Numbered from the stretch's first letter, positions 21,367-32,299 are shown. The stretch: 64,000 bases of DNA from JBDTMT01 sp033764095 (GCA_033764095.1 JANRJF010000458.1:1-64000); one strand, 5' to 3'. Notes: a model not told the origin generated them from the letters alone. Translations and numbers: made by a program.

Positions 21367-21402
21367 GCGCCGCGCGGCCGGGACACACCACCGCCGCGGC
21401 GC
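21367..21402. terminator. Possible terminator between convergent genes
   Basis: GCGCCGCG (21367-21374) and CGCGGCGC (21395-21402) are a perfect inverted repeat with a 20-base loop, immediately after the stop of the last cbb3-operon gene, followed by CTTT. The next gene is convergent. Confidence 0.4.
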
Positions 21403-21477
21403 CTTTGCCGTTCGCGGGTCCGCGGTGACGGTCACCGGCGACGGACGGATCGGCGCATGCCCTGGCGTCCGCGCCGG

Positions 21478-23766
21478 TCAATCGTCGCGTGACTCGTCGG
21501 CACGCGTCGGCGTGCGCGTCGCGCGCGGCGTCGGTGTGCGAGTCGGCGCGGCGGTCGGCGTGCGGGTCAGCGTCGGCCGCCGCGTCGGCGTCGGCGTGCG
21601 CGTCGCGGTTGGCCGCCGCGTCGGCGTGCGGGTCGGCAGGCGCGTCGAGGTGGCGGTGGCGCGCCGCGTTGCCGTCGGCGTCACCCGCGCCGTGACCGTC
21701 GGCGTGCGTGAGCGCAGCGTCGCGGTAGGCGTGCCCGGTCGCGCGCTGGCCGTCGGCGTCGCCCGCGTCGGCGTCCTGGTGACCGCGAGGGTCGGGGTGG
21801 GGCTGGCTGATGGCGTCGCGCTCGCCGCGCGCGGCGTGCCGCCGATCGTCAGCGACACGACGCCGAGGTTGGAGTTGGTCGAGCCGTCCCAGGCCGCGTA
21901 GGTGAAGGCGTCGGCGCCGCTGAAGCCGGCGTCGGGCAGGAAGGTGGCGACACCGTTGGCGAGCCCCACCGTGCCATGCGCCGGTTGCGAGACGATGCGC
22001 AGCGTCAGCCCATTCAGGTCGGCATCGGTGGCGCTGAGCGCGATCGGCAGCGGGACATCGACCGCCGTCGTGCGACTCAGGTTGACCACCACCGGGGCGC
22101 GATTCGGGTTGCGCTCCTCGCTGTTGGGACCAGCGTGACACAGGAAGCACCCGACCTGGAATCCGCGCCAGAGGACCTTCGATCCCAATTCGCTCTGCAG
22201 CACGCGATCGGCCTGCGCGCGCGACAGCTCGGTGCCGCGGTAGTCGCTGCCGTGACAGTCGCGGCAGCGCCCGGCGCCGCGCTGCTCGACCGCGTCCGGA
22301 TGACGCTGCACCCAGGCGTTGCCGATCGGATGCATGCCGTGCGGTCCGCCGTCGATGGTGGTCACGCCACCCGGGTGGCAGCTGACGCACTCCACCAGCA
22401 TGCCGGGATGCCCCTGCAACTGGATGCTCTGGAGGTTGTCGTTGCGGTGCGAGGCCGGAAACTCGGCGTGCGTCGAGCCGTGGCAGGCTTCGCATTTGAG
22501 ACCGCCGTGTCCGGTGGAGAAGCGATACAGCGACAGTCCGGCGGCCGGCGCATCGGGTGTGGTGGCGAAGGTGTCGTTCACCGCCCGACGGCGCGCGCCG
22601 GAGGCGTCGAACACCGAGGTGAAGCGGATGGCACCGTTGTTCTGCACCGCGGTGCCCGTGTGGCAGTTCTGGCAGGTTGGCTCGTCGAGCCAGCCGACGC
22701 GGGTCGCCGCGCCGACATCGCGCATGGTGCCATGGCAGCTCTGGCACTGCATGGCCAGGGTGCCGTCCGCCGCCACCGCCGAGCCCATGGCGCCGCGCAG
22801 GCAGCGCGTGACCGACCCCGGATGGCAGCGGTAGCAGGCCGCGCGGCCCTGATCGATGTCGTCGAGCAACGCATGGCGCGTGTGCACCGCCGCGGTCAGC
22901 GGCGTGATGCCCGTCTGGCCGCTGCCGGGCAGCGCCTCGGAGGCATGGCAGGTGGCGCACAGCACCGCCCGACCCGCCAGCGCGCTCGGCAGCAGCCCGC
23001 GCGCATCGTAGCCGCCGGCGGCCAGTGCCGCCGCGTACGCTACCTGGTCGCGGTGGCGGTCGTCGTGCAGCTGCAGCACGTTGCGGCGGAAGTCGCGTTC
23101 GGGGTCCATCTCGAACGCCCAGCCGCTGGGCGGTTGCGCCGCCGGCAGGCCGCCCGATCCGTGGCAGCCCTTGCAGCTCAGCTCATCGGAGACCGGTAGC
23201 ACGATATCGGTCCGCGCCAGCTCGACGCCGTTGCGGTCGCGCGCCACCAGACGCATTAGCGGGTAGTAGTTCTTGCGGCCGGCGTCGTCGTAGGGCGTGA
23301 TCGGAATGCCCTCGCCGATGAACCACTGCGCGGCCGCGTCCCAGCGCATCGCCTGCGGCGTGTTGGCAGCGCCCGGCATGGCAAACCCCGCGAGGCCGCC
23401 GTCGCTCGGGAACATCGCGCCGAACAGCGCCGGCGCGTGCTGCCAGAAGTTGGACTTGCCGACGGAGGTGGTGTTGATCGAGCCGTCCGGATCGGCGACC
23501 GCCTGATAGGTGACGGTGATGCCGGCCGCCGCCGGGTCGGTGACCAGCCGGCCCTGCGCATCGGTGAGCTGTGCGTGGATGGTGTTGAAGGGCGGCAGGA
23601 TGGCGAACAGAGAGAAGTCGGCGTCCATGCAGTGCATGCCGAGGTTGTTCCAGCCGACCAACGTCCACGCCGCAGCCCACGCCGGTGCCGCAACCAGTAA
23701 CACCAGCGCCACGGTGCAGATGCCTTGCCATCGCACCGCTTCGCCTCGATCCGATCCCTGCGACAT
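21478..23766 (-). CDS. Secreted nine-heme cytochrome c with Ig-like domain and Thr-Pro tail
   Basis: 762 residues. Signal peptide (ICTVALVLLVAAPAWAAA) then the segment WNNLGMHCMDADFS seen in large multiheme cytochromes. Nine CxxCH motifs follow (CKGCH, CATCH, CYRCH, CQSCH, CQNCH, CEACH, CVSCH, CRDCH, CFLCH). After the hemes there is a cadherin-like/Big_9 domain (about 560-650: IALSATDADLNGLTLRIVSQ…FSGADAFTYAAWDG). The last ~115 residues are Thr-Pro-Arg repeats of the form RTPT. Likely a periplasmic or cell-surface electron-transfer protein; redox partner unknown. The start at 23766 is chosen because the signal peptide follows within 20 residues; the long open frame upstream is the antisense of another gene. 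Confidence 0.85.
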   Translation of the reverse strand: MSQGSDRGEAVRWQGICTVALVLLVAAPAWAAAWTLVGWNNLGMHCMDADFSLFAILPPFNTIHAQLTDAQGRLVTDPAAAGITVTYQAVADPDGSINTTSVGKSNFWQHAPALFGAMFPSDGGLAGFAMPGAANTPQAMRWDAAAQWFIGEGIPITPYDDAGRKNYYPLMRLVARDRNGVELARTDIVLPVSDELSCKGCHGSGGLPAAQPPSGWAFEMDPERDFRRNVLQLHDDRHRDQVAYAAALAAGGYDARGLLPSALAGRAVLCATCHASEALPGSGQTGITPLTAAVHTRHALLDDIDQGRAACYRCHPGSVTRCLRGAMGSAVAADGTLAMQCQSCHGTMRDVGAATRVGWLDEPTCQNCHTGTAVQNNGAIRFTSVFDASGARRRAVNDTFATTPDAPAAGLSLYRFSTGHGGLKCEACHGSTHAEFPASHRNDNLQSIQLQGHPGMLVECVSCHPGGVTTIDGGPHGMHPIGNAWVQRHPDAVEQRGAGRCRDCHGSDYRGTELSRAQADRVLQSELGSKVLWRGFQVGCFLCHAGPNSEERNPNRAPVVVNLSRTTAVDVPLPIALSATDADLNGLTLRIVSQPAHGTVGLANGVATFLPDAGFSGADAFTYAAWDGSTNSNLGVVSLTIGGTPRAASATPSASPTPTLAVTRTPTRATPTASARPGTPTATLRSRTPTVTARVTPTATRRATATSTRLPTRTPTRRPTATRTPTPTRRPTLTRTPTAAPTRTPTPRATRTPTRADESRDD

Positions 23767-24204
23767 CGCGCCCTCCGCAATTTCCGCGTCGCCGTTCGGT
23801 GCAGATCGAAGGCCGTACGGCGTGACGCTCAGCGAGATGCGCGACGGGTCTGCAAATGCTGCCGCAGCGTGGGTGAATTCGCGCGCGCTGCGCGTTTTCC
23901 CATGTCGCACAACGGCGCGCCGCACATTCGTCGCAGCGATCGGAATCGCGTCGACCAACCGTCGCACGTTCCGCCACACGTGCATCGTTCTCGCCGGGGT
24001 GCCGTCGCAGTGCTGGGAATGCGGCCAGCCGTGCCGCGCGCCGGGGTTGGGTGCCGCCACGCCGCCGCCCTCGACCACACTCCGCCCGACGTGGCGATTG
24101 GTGCGGCGGCCGCGGCCGCGGTATGCGAGCGGCCCTGCCGGCCGGCGCGGCCGATTCGGGCTGCGGCGGCGATGCGGTTCGGCGGCGCGCCGAGGAGTCG
24201 GGTC
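23767..24204. other. Divergent intergenic region
   Basis: About 440 bases between the multiheme cytochrome (minus) and the FkbM methyltransferase (plus). It should hold two promoters. I see no conserved frame, strong hairpin or recognisable operator in it. Confidence 0.4.
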
Positions 24205-25056
24205 ATGATGACGACGCGTACGAAGATCGCTCTCGCCCGCATCGTCCACCGCGTCATTGCGCGCGGCCGGCGCCTGGCTGGTCGGGGCAGCTCGACGGTC
24301 GCGGCGCGCGGCGGCATTCGCTACCACCTCGACCTCGACGAGGGGATCGACTTCTCGCTCTATCTGCTCGGCGCCTTCGAGCCGCGCACACGCCGCGCGC
24401 TGCGGCGGCTGGTCAGGCGCGGCGACGTGGTGTTCGACATCGGCGCGAACATCGGCGCCCACACGCTCGACCTGGCGCGGGCGGTCGGCAGCGCCGGCCA
24501 CGTCTACGCGTTCGAGCCGGCCGACCTCGCCTTCGCCAAGCTGCAGCGCAACCTGGCGCTGAACCCGCCGCTGGCCGCGCGCACCTCGGCCAGCCGCATG
24601 TTCCTCGCCGCGGTGTCGAGCGGCGCGCGCGCGCCGGACACCTATGCGAGCTGGCCGCTCGTCGCATGCACCGCAGTGCACCCGACGTTGCGCGGCCAAC
24701 TGGCGTCCACCGCCGGGGCGGCGATCGCGTCGCTCGACGACTTCGTCAGCCGCCAGCGCGTCGCCCGACTCGACCTGATCAAGATCGACGTCGACGGCCA
24801 CGAGCTGCCGGTGCTGCAGGGTGCCGCGGCGACGCTGCGCCGCTTCCGACCGACGCTGGTCATGGAGCTGGCGCCCTACCTGCACGCCGAGGCGCGGCAT
24901 CGATTCGCCGACTTCATCGCGCTGCTGCGTCGCGCCGACTACTCGCTCCGCCCGCTCGGCGGGGGGCGGCCGCTGCCGCTCGACGCGGCCCGCCTCGCCC
25001 GCGCCATTCCCGACGGCGCCAGCCGCAACGTCATCGCGCGCGCCGGGGGTGGATGA
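24205..25056 (+). CDS. FkbM-family SAM-dependent methyltransferase
   Basis: 283 residues. SAM motif I is DIGANIGAHTLDLARAVG (about residue 80), motif II YAFEPAD, and the FkbM signature LIKIDVDGHELPVLQGA lies near residue 195. Members methylate hydroxyl groups on polyketides, sugars or other small acceptors. No biosynthetic genes are adjacent, so the acceptor is unknown. GAGGAG lies seven bases before ATG 24205 (a second ATG follows directly). It converges on norB across a strong terminator. Confidence 0.85.
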   Translation: MMTTRTKIALARIVHRVIARGRRLAGRGSSTVAARGGIRYHLDLDEGIDFSLYLLGAFEPRTRRALRRLVRRGDVVFDIGANIGAHTLDLARAVGSAGHVYAFEPADLAFAKLQRNLALNPPLAARTSASRMFLAAVSSGARAPDTYASWPLVACTAVHPTLRGQLASTAGAAIASLDDFVSRQRVARLDLIKIDVDGHELPVLQGAAATLRRFRPTLVMELAPYLHAEARHRFADFIALLRRADYSLRPLGGGRPLPLDAARLARAIPDGASRNVIARAGGG

Positions 25057-25111
25057 AGCGCGAAAGCGCGCGTCACCCGCGCCGCCCCGGCAGGCGTCCA
25101 TACGCGCGGCG

Positions 25112-25146
25112 CGGGAGGCATGGCGCCGGGCGCGCCATGCCTCCCG
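25112..25146. terminator. Strong bidirectional terminator
   Basis: CGGGAGGCATGGCGC (25112-25126) pairs perfectly with 25132-25146 around a five-base loop and is followed on the plus strand by TTGTT. It lies between the convergent FkbM and norB genes and would stop both transcripts. Confidence 0.8.
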
Positions 25147-25173
25147 TTGTTCAGGCGAAGCGACGTGCGCGTG

Positions 25174-27471
25174 TCAACTCGCGCTCGGCGCCGCCACCGC
25201 GGTGATCGGCTCCTCGGCCGCCGCTGCGGTCGGCTCGTACGACCAGCCGAACTTGAGGCCGGCGATGAACCAGGCGAAGGCGGCGACGCCGATCAGGAAG
25301 GTGCTGTCGCCGACCAGGCGCATCCAGCGCAGCGTCACCAGCAGTGGCGTCTGCATGAACTCGGCGCTGCGCGCGAACCACAGGCCGTGCTCGATGCTGG
25401 CGCCGGCCTGCAGCAGTCCGATCGGCAGCAGGCTGAGCGCGACCATCAGGCCGAGGCCGACGTTCATCCCCCAGAAGGCGACGCGCAGCCAGCCCTCGCG
25501 CCAGGCGCCGAGCGGGGAGAGGCGGCGCAGCACCAGCAGAATGAGGCCGAGCGACAGCAGACCGTAGACCCCGAACAGCGCGGTGTGCGCGTGCACCGGC
25601 GTCGTGTTGAGCCCCTGCATGTAATACAGCGCCACCGGCGGATTGATCAGAAAACCGAAGACGCCGGCGCCGATCAGGTTCCAGAACGCGACGCCGAGGA
25701 AGAAGCGGATCGGCCACCGATAGCGTTCCATCCACGGCGCCCGCCGCCCGGCGTGCACGGTATCGAACGCCTCGAAGCCGATCAGCGCCAGCGGCACCAC
25801 CTCGAGCGCGCTGAAGCTGGCGCCCACCGCCATCACCGACACCGGCGTGCCGCTGAAGTACAGGTGATGGAAGGTGCCGGGGATGCCGCCGAGCAGGAAG
25901 ATGGCGGTCGAGAAGAGCGCCGCACTGGTCGCACTGGCCGGCCGCACCAGGCCGAGGCGGGCGAAGAGGAACGCCATCGCGGCGGTGGCGAAGACCTCCA
26001 TGAACCCTTCGACCCAGAGGTGGACCACCCACCAGCGCCAGTACTCCATCACCGACAGGTGGGTGCGCGCGCCGTAGAAGAAGCCGGCGGCGTAGAAGAG
26101 GCCGATCGCGCCGGCGGAGCCGGCGAACAGGGTCACCAGCGGGCGCATCTGGTCGCGCCGGCGCAACGCCGGCCAGAAGCCGCGCAAGGTCAGCACCAGC
26201 CACAGCACCAGGCCGACGAACAACGCGATCTGCCAGGCGCGCCCGAGGTCGACGTACTCGTACCCCTGATGCCCGAACCAGAAGCTCCAGCCGAGGCCGA
26301 GTCGGTTCTGCACCGACAGCCATTCGCCGCCGAGCGAGCCGGCGACCACCGCCACCAGCGCCGCGAACAGCACGTTCACACCGAGCTTCTGGAAGCGCGG
26401 CTCCTGCCCGCCGACCGCCGGAGCCAGGAACAGTCCGGCCGCGAGGAAGGCGGTGGCGATCCAGAACACGGCGAGCTGCAGATGCCAGGTGCGACTGACC
26501 GCGTACGGCAGCCACGTCGCGAGCGGCAGGCCGAAGAAGGCGTCGCCCTCCACCGTGTAGTGCGCGGTGAGCGCACCGAGCAGCACCTGGACGACGAACA
26601 TGGCGACGACGACGTAGGCGAACTTGCCGACGGCGCGCATCGACGGCGTCAGCGCGATGCCGTCGAGCGGATCGCGCGCCGGCGGCTCGGGTGCCTCCTC
26701 GACGCGGTCGCGCGCCACCTTGTACCAGACCAGGGCGCCGATGCCGGCGATCAGCAGCACGATGCTGATCATCGACCAGATGAGGTTGGCGGCGGTCGGC
26801 TGATTGCCGACCAGCGGCTCGTGCGGCCAGTTGTTGGTGTACGTGACGGTGCTGTCCGGGCGCTCGGTGGTGCACGCCCAGGCGGTCCAGAAGAAGAAGC
26901 GGGTCAGCGCGGCGCGATCGCTGGGCTCCGGGACCGCGTCGTCCTGCAGGGCATAGGCGCGGCGCAAGCCGTCGAGCGACGCATCGCCGGCGAATAGCGC
27001 CGCATAGTGGGCGGCGGTCGCGGCGATCGCCGTGCCGCGCGCCTCGGAGATGGTCACCGTCTGGCTGGCGGCATCGTAGGTGTTGGTGCGCAGCTCGCGG
27101 CGTACGCGCGCCTCGACCGCGGCGCGCTGCTCGGGCGGCAACGCCGCCGCATCGACCCCGTACGCCTCGCGCGCGTACAGAGCGTTCAGCGCCGTCGCCT
27201 CGCGGTGCAGCCAGTCCGCCGACCAGTCCGGTGCCTGATACGCGCCGTGTCCCCAGATCGACCCGACCTGCTGGCCGCCGAGGCGCTGCCACACCTCCTG
27301 CCCATCCAGGATGGAGTCGTGCGTCGCGATCTCGACCCCGCTCGCGGTCACCACGCGGGCCGGAATCGGCGGCGCCTGGCGGTACACCTCGCGACCGAAG
27401 AAGCCCAGCACGCCGAAGCAGCCGAGCACGACCGCACCCAGCCCCAACCACAATCTCGTCGTCTCTTTCAT
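25174..27471 (-). CDS. norB: Quinol-dependent nitric oxide reductase (qNor, single subunit)
   Basis: Reduces 2 NO to N2O with quinol electrons at the inner membrane. 765 residues, the usual qNor length: an N-terminal extension (VYRQAPPIPARVVTASG… HGAYQAPDWSADWLHRE) replaces the NorC cytochrome, then about 12 further helices of the heme-copper oxidase fold. Ligand-bearing motifs visible are WHLQLAVFW, HLWVEGFMEVFATAA (family Glu), HHLYFSGTP and HAHTALFGVYG. GGAG lies six bases upstream of ATG 27471. It is 28 bases downstream of the RIC gene and shares its promoter. With no nitrite or N2O reductase nearby, detoxification is the likelier role. Confidence 0.95.
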   Translation of the reverse strand: MKETTRLWLGLGAVVLGCFGVLGFFGREVYRQAPPIPARVVTASGVEIATHDSILDGQEVWQRLGGQQVGSIWGHGAYQAPDWSADWLHREATALNALYAREAYGVDAAALPPEQRAAVEARVRRELRTNTYDAASQTVTISEARGTAIAATAAHYAALFAGDASLDGLRRAYALQDDAVPEPSDRAALTRFFFWTAWACTTERPDSTVTYTNNWPHEPLVGNQPTAANLIWSMISIVLLIAGIGALVWYKVARDRVEEAPEPPARDPLDGIALTPSMRAVGKFAYVVVAMFVVQVLLGALTAHYTVEGDAFFGLPLATWLPYAVSRTWHLQLAVFWIATAFLAAGLFLAPAVGGQEPRFQKLGVNVLFAALVAVVAGSLGGEWLSVQNRLGLGWSFWFGHQGYEYVDLGRAWQIALFVGLVLWLVLTLRGFWPALRRRDQMRPLVTLFAGSAGAIGLFYAAGFFYGARTHLSVMEYWRWWVVHLWVEGFMEVFATAAMAFLFARLGLVRPASATSAALFSTAIFLLGGIPGTFHHLYFSGTPVSVMAVGASFSALEVVPLALIGFEAFDTVHAGRRAPWMERYRWPIRFFLGVAFWNLIGAGVFGFLINPPVALYYMQGLNTTPVHAHTALFGVYGLLSLGLILLVLRRLSPLGAWREGWLRVAFWGMNVGLGLMVALSLLPIGLLQAGASIEHGLWFARSAEFMQTPLLVTLRWMRLVGDSTFLIGVAAFAWFIAGLKFGWSYEPTAAAAEEPITAVAAPSAS

Positions 27472-27499
27472 CTCACGCTCCGTTCCGCTGCCCGCCCGC

Positions 27500-28156
27500 T
27501 CAGCCGTTCAGCACCGCCGGGAAGAGGACGTTGTTCTCCAGGTGGACGTGCCGCATCAGGTCGAGCTCCAACTCGCGCAGGCCGTCGTACAGCGCCCGCC
27601 AGGTTCCGCAGGCATCGCTCGGTGCGACCAGATCCGCGGTCAGCGCCCGCGTGCGCCGCAGGTTCTCCGCATGATCCTCGTGCTCGGCCATCATCATCGT
27701 GATCGGCATGTGCGCGCGGGGGCCAAAGCCGGCGCGGATCATCGGGAAGAGGATCTGCTCCTCCTTCGCCATGTGCTCGCAGAGGCCGTCGCGCATGTCG
27801 GCGACGTGCAGCGCCAGCCCGACCGGGCAGGACGGTTTGTCGCGGTGCACGCGCTCGACCTTGCCGGCCATCTGCACCAGGCGAGTCAGCTCTTCGCGCA
27901 GCGGCTCGTGGAAGCGGGCGATGATGAAGTCCACCAGCGCCACCGGCGCCAATGACTCGGGCCGCACATCCATCTCCGCCGGCCGCGACTCGATCTCGGC
28001 CAACAAGACCTGCGGGTCGATGCCACGCTCGGCACAGGCCTCCTCCAGCGACCGGCGACCGCCACAACAGAAGTCCAACCGGTGGCGCTGCAGCACCCGC
28101 GCCGCGGCCGGTCCGGCCGCCGCCAACTCAGCCAATGTGGTTCTGGTCATTTCCAT
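27500..28156 (-). CDS. ytfE: RIC family di-iron protein for iron-sulfur repair (ScdA/YtfE-like)
   Basis: Repairs iron-sulfur clusters damaged by NO or oxidants using a di-iron centre. 218 residues: ScdA_N domain with the RLDFCCGGRRSLEEAC motif at about 27-42, followed by a hemerythrin-like four-helix bundle with His/Glu ligands (FHEPLREEL, GLCEHMAKEEQILFP, MMMAEHEDHAENL, MRHVHLENNVLFP). The start at 28156 has GGAG six bases upstream. First gene of an operon with norB, transcribed divergently from norR. Confidence 0.94.
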   Translation of the reverse strand: MEMTRTTLAELAAAGPAAARVLQRHRLDFCCGGRRSLEEACAERGIDPQVLLAEIESRPAEMDVRPESLAPVALVDFIIARFHEPLREELTRLVQMAGKVERVHRDKPSCPVGLALHVADMRDGLCEHMAKEEQILFPMIRAGFGPRAHMPITMMMAEHEDHAENLRRTRALTADLVAPSDACGTWRALYDGLRELELDLMRHVHLENNVLFPAVLNG

Positions 28157-28195
28157 GGAACGCTCCCTTCGTTCGGCGTGCTGCCCACGGCTCAA

Positions 28196-28211
28196 CGCAA
28201 GCCACGAACCA
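28196..28211 (-). promoter_or_regulatory. Sigma-54 (-24/-12) promoter of the RIC-norB operon
   Basis: On the minus strand the sequence TGGTTCGTGGCTTGCG matches the sigma-54 consensus TGG-N9-TTGC with the correct 12-base offset between the GG and GC elements. Transcription would start about 30 bases before the RIC ATG. The activator NorR is encoded divergently and its likely sites lie 50-90 bases upstream, where enhancers are expected. Confidence 0.8.
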
Positions 28212-28262
28212 CTCGCCATCGGGACCGCACGCGTCCGTTTCCCACCCTCTGGTGCGATTTGC

Positions 28263-28300
28263 ACAACAGGACCTCGTTGTGAGACACACAACGCCGTTGT
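28263..28300. promoter_or_regulatory. NorR-type operator/enhancer array
   Basis: Alternating half-sites ACAAC (28263-28267), GTTGT (28276-28280), ACAAC (28288-28292) and GTTGT (28296-28300). The centre, GTTGTGAGACACACAAC (28276-28292), is a 6-5-6 palindrome that contains the GT-N7-AC core reported for NorR. It is placed between norR and RIC and overlaps the probable norR promoter, fitting both activation of RIC-norB and autoregulation. Confidence 0.75.
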
Positions 28301-28312
28301 AGGAATCGCAGC

Positions 28313-29868
<1,556 letters not shown>

Positions 29869-29872
<4 letters not shown>

Positions 29873-30441
29873 CGCGGCGCGCGCGTTTCACCCCTGCCGC
29901 GCTCGCGGCGTTCCGCGGTGCGCCGGTGGACGACGTCGTCGGGCGCGGCCTGCGCCTGCTCTTCGTCGGCATCAACCCCGGACTGTGGACGGCGGCGGTG
30001 AACGCGCACTTCGCCCGGCGCGGCAATCGCTTCTGGCCGGCGCTGCACGCGGCCGGCATCACCCCGACGCTGGTCGATGCCAGCGACGGCATGTCGCGCG
30101 CGGACCTCGCTATGCTGCGCGGGCTCGGCGTCGGCATCACCAACATCGTGCCGACCGCCAGCGCGCGGGCCGACGAGCTGACGCTCGAGCAGCTGCGCGC
30201 CGGCGCGGCGGCACTGGAAGCGAAGGTGCAGCGGCTGCGCCCGCGCGTCGTGGCGGTGCTCGGCCTCACCGCCTATCGCCAGGCCTTCGCCCGCCCGCGG
30301 GCGGGCGCCGGACGGCAGTCCGACCGCCTCGCCGGCGCCGAGTTGTGGGTGTTGCCCAATCCGAGCGGCCTCAACGCGCACGACACCGTCGCCAGCCTGG
30401 CCGCCGCCTACCGCGCCGCCTGGGACGCGGGGCAGGCGTGA
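29869..30441 (+). CDS. mug: Mismatch-specific uracil/thymine-DNA glycosylase (Mug/TDG family)
   Basis: Removes uracil or other damaged bases mispaired with G, starting base-excision repair. 190 residues. The motif GINPGLWTAAVNAHFARRGNRFW contains the catalytic Asn and active-site loop (about 35-57), GVGITNIVPTASAR is the next conserved loop, and NPSGLNAH is the helix-insertion motif near residue 165. It overlaps norR by four bases (ATGA), so it is likely co-transcribed and could respond to NO-driven base deamination. Confidence 0.9.
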
Positions 30442-30452
30442 GAAACCAGGGA

Positions 30453-30521
30453 GTGGTGGCCCTCCGCGGCCGCCGTCCCGCCAGCCCGGCCCGCACGGCG
30501 GCCACGGAGGGCCGCCACCAC
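30453..30521. repeat. Long imperfect hairpin between genes
   Basis: GTGGTGGCCCTCCGCGGCCG… at 30453 and the complementary arm ending …GGGCCGCCACCAC at 30521 pair over about 24 bases with one three-base bulge and one mismatch. It resembles a REP-like palindromic element and may end the norR-mug transcript. Confidence 0.6.
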
Positions 30522-30571
30522 GACCGGTCCCCGGTTTGAATCCCACCACTCGGGTTTGCGAAAGGTAGCGC

Positions 30572-32299
30572 ATGCTCGACACGCTGATTCGCAACGGCAC
30601 GGTGGTGGACGGAACCGGGGCGCCGGGGGTGCGCGCCGACGTCGGCATTCTGGACGGTCGCATCGTCTCGCTCGGGCGCACGACGGAAGCGGCGACGCGC
30701 ACCATCGACGCCGACGGGCTGGTGGTCGCGCCGGGTTTCATCGACCCGCACACGCACTACGACGCGCAGCTGTTCTGGGATCCGTTCGCCAGTCCCTCCA
30801 ACCTGCACGGGGTGACCACCGTCATCGGCGGCAACTGCGGCTTCACGCTGGCGCCGCTCGGCGCCAACGACGCCGACTACATGCGGCGGCTGATGTCGAA
30901 GGTCGAGGGCATGCCGCTGGTGGCGCTGGAGACCGGCATCGAGTGGAACTGGTCGAGCTTCGCCGAGTACCTCGACCGGCTCGACGGCCGCATCGGCGTC
31001 AACGCCGGCTTCCTGGTCGGCCACTGCGCGCTGCGCCGCACGGTGATGGGCGAGGAGGCGGTCGGCGGCGCGGCGACCCTGGAGCAGACGCACGACATGG
31101 TGCGCCTGCTCGACCAGTGCCTGGCCGCCGGCGGGCTCGGCTTCTCCTCCTCGCAGGCCTTCACGCATGTCGACGGCGACAACAACCCGGTGCCGTCGCG
31201 CTGCGCCTCGCGCGAGGAAACCCTGGCGCTCGCCGCCGCGGTGCGGCGCCACCCCGGCACGACGCTGGAGTTCATCATCGACGGCTGCCTGAACCAGTTC
31301 CAGGACAGCGAGATCGGGCTGATGATCGCCATGTCGCTGGCCGCCAACCGGCCGCTCAACTGGAACGTCATGCAGGTCAGCGCGCTCAACCGGGCGCGTT
31401 ACGAGCATCAGCTGTCGGCCGGCACCAAGGCGAAAGCGGCGGGGGCGAAGATCGTCGCGCTGACCATGCCGACGCTGGTCGGGCTGAAGATGAGCTTCCT
31501 CGACTACTGCGCGCTGAACTCGATCCCCGAGTGGGGACCGATCCTGGCGCTGCCGGTGCCCGAGCGCATCCGCGCGCTGCGCGATCCGGCGGTGCGCGAG
31601 CGCATGCGCGAGGGCGGCCGGCGCCCCGAGGCGGGCGTCTTCGGCGGGCTCGCCAAGGGCGAGCGTTTCCAGATCGGCGAGACGTTCGCGCCGGCCAACC
31701 AGGGCTTTGCCGGCCGCAAGGTGGCGGACATCGCCGCCGAGATCGGCCGCTCGCCGTTCGACACGCTGCTCGACATCGTCGTCGCCGACGAGCTGCGCAC
31801 CGCGCTGTGGCCGTTGCCGACCGACGACGACGTCGACTCGTGGAAGTTGCGCGTCGACGTGTGGCGCGACGAGCGCGCGATGATCGGCGGCTCGGACGCC
31901 GGCGCCCACCTCGATCGCATGTGCGGCTCCGGCTACCCGACCGGCCTGCTCGGCGAGGTGGTGCGCGAGCGCCAGCTGCTGCCGTTGGAAGAGGCCGTGC
32001 ACATGCTCACCGGTGCACCGGCGGCGCTGTTCGGCCTGCACGAGCGCGGGCGCATCGCGCCGGGCCTGTGCGCCGACCTGGTGCTGTTCGACCCGAAGAC
32101 CGTCGGCAGCGGGCAGATCCACACCCGCTTCGATCTGCCCGGCGGCGCCGACCGCATGTTCGTCGCCGCCAACGGCGTCGCGCGGGTGCTGGTCAACGGC
32201 CGCGACATCGTCGTCGACGGCGAGCCCACCGGCGAACTGCCCGGCCGCGTGCTGCGCTCCGGGCGCGACACCCAGACGGTCACCGTTCCTGGTGGGTGA
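30572..32299 (+). CDS. D-aminoacylase-like metal-dependent amidohydrolase
   Basis: 575 residues, amidohydrolase superfamily, N-acyl-D-amino-acid deacylase branch. The N-terminal β-sandwich starts DTLIRNGTVVDGTGAPG, followed by the metal motif GFIDPHTHYDAQLFWDP (HxH at about 68-70), GGNCGFTLAP, and the catalytic Asp in GGSDAGAHLDRM near residue 432. The C-terminus returns to the β-sandwich (ADLVLFDPKTVGS). AAAGG precedes the ATG. The substrate is probably an N-acyl amino acid or cyclic amide; the context gives no further clue. Confidence 0.86.
   Translation: MLDTLIRNGTVVDGTGAPGVRADVGILDGRIVSLGRTTEAATRTIDADGLVVAPGFIDPHTHYDAQLFWDPFASPSNLHGVTTVIGGNCGFTLAPLGANDADYMRRLMSKVEGMPLVALETGIEWNWSSFAEYLDRLDGRIGVNAGFLVGHCALRRTVMGEEAVGGAATLEQTHDMVRLLDQCLAAGGLGFSSSQAFTHVDGDNNPVPSRCASREETLALAAAVRRHPGTTLEFIIDGCLNQFQDSEIGLMIAMSLAANRPLNWNVMQVSALNRARYEHQLSAGTKAKAAGAKIVALTMPTLVGLKMSFLDYCALNSIPEWGPILALPVPERIRALRDPAVRERMREGGRRPEAGVFGGLAKGERFQIGETFAPANQGFAGRKVADIAAEIGRSPFDTLLDIVVADELRTALWPLPTDDDVDSWKLRVDVWRDERAMIGGSDAGAHLDRMCGSGYPTGLLGEVVRERQLLPLEEAVHMLTGAPAALFGLHERGRIAPGLCADLVLFDPKTVGSGQIHTRFDLPGGADRMFVAANGVARVLVNGRDIVVDGEPTGELPGRVLRSGRDTQTVTVPGG

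Noticed and set aside
21490..21830. Tandem GTCGGCGTGCG-like repeats, considered as CRISPR or minisatellite
   Set aside because: They are the codons of the Thr-Pro-Arg tail of the cytochrome, irregular in length and without spacers.
28250..28263. A second sigma-54-like sequence, TGGTGCGATTTGCA, pointing toward norR
   Set aside because: The GG-to-GC offset is 10 bases instead of 12, so it should not work as a -24/-12 promoter.
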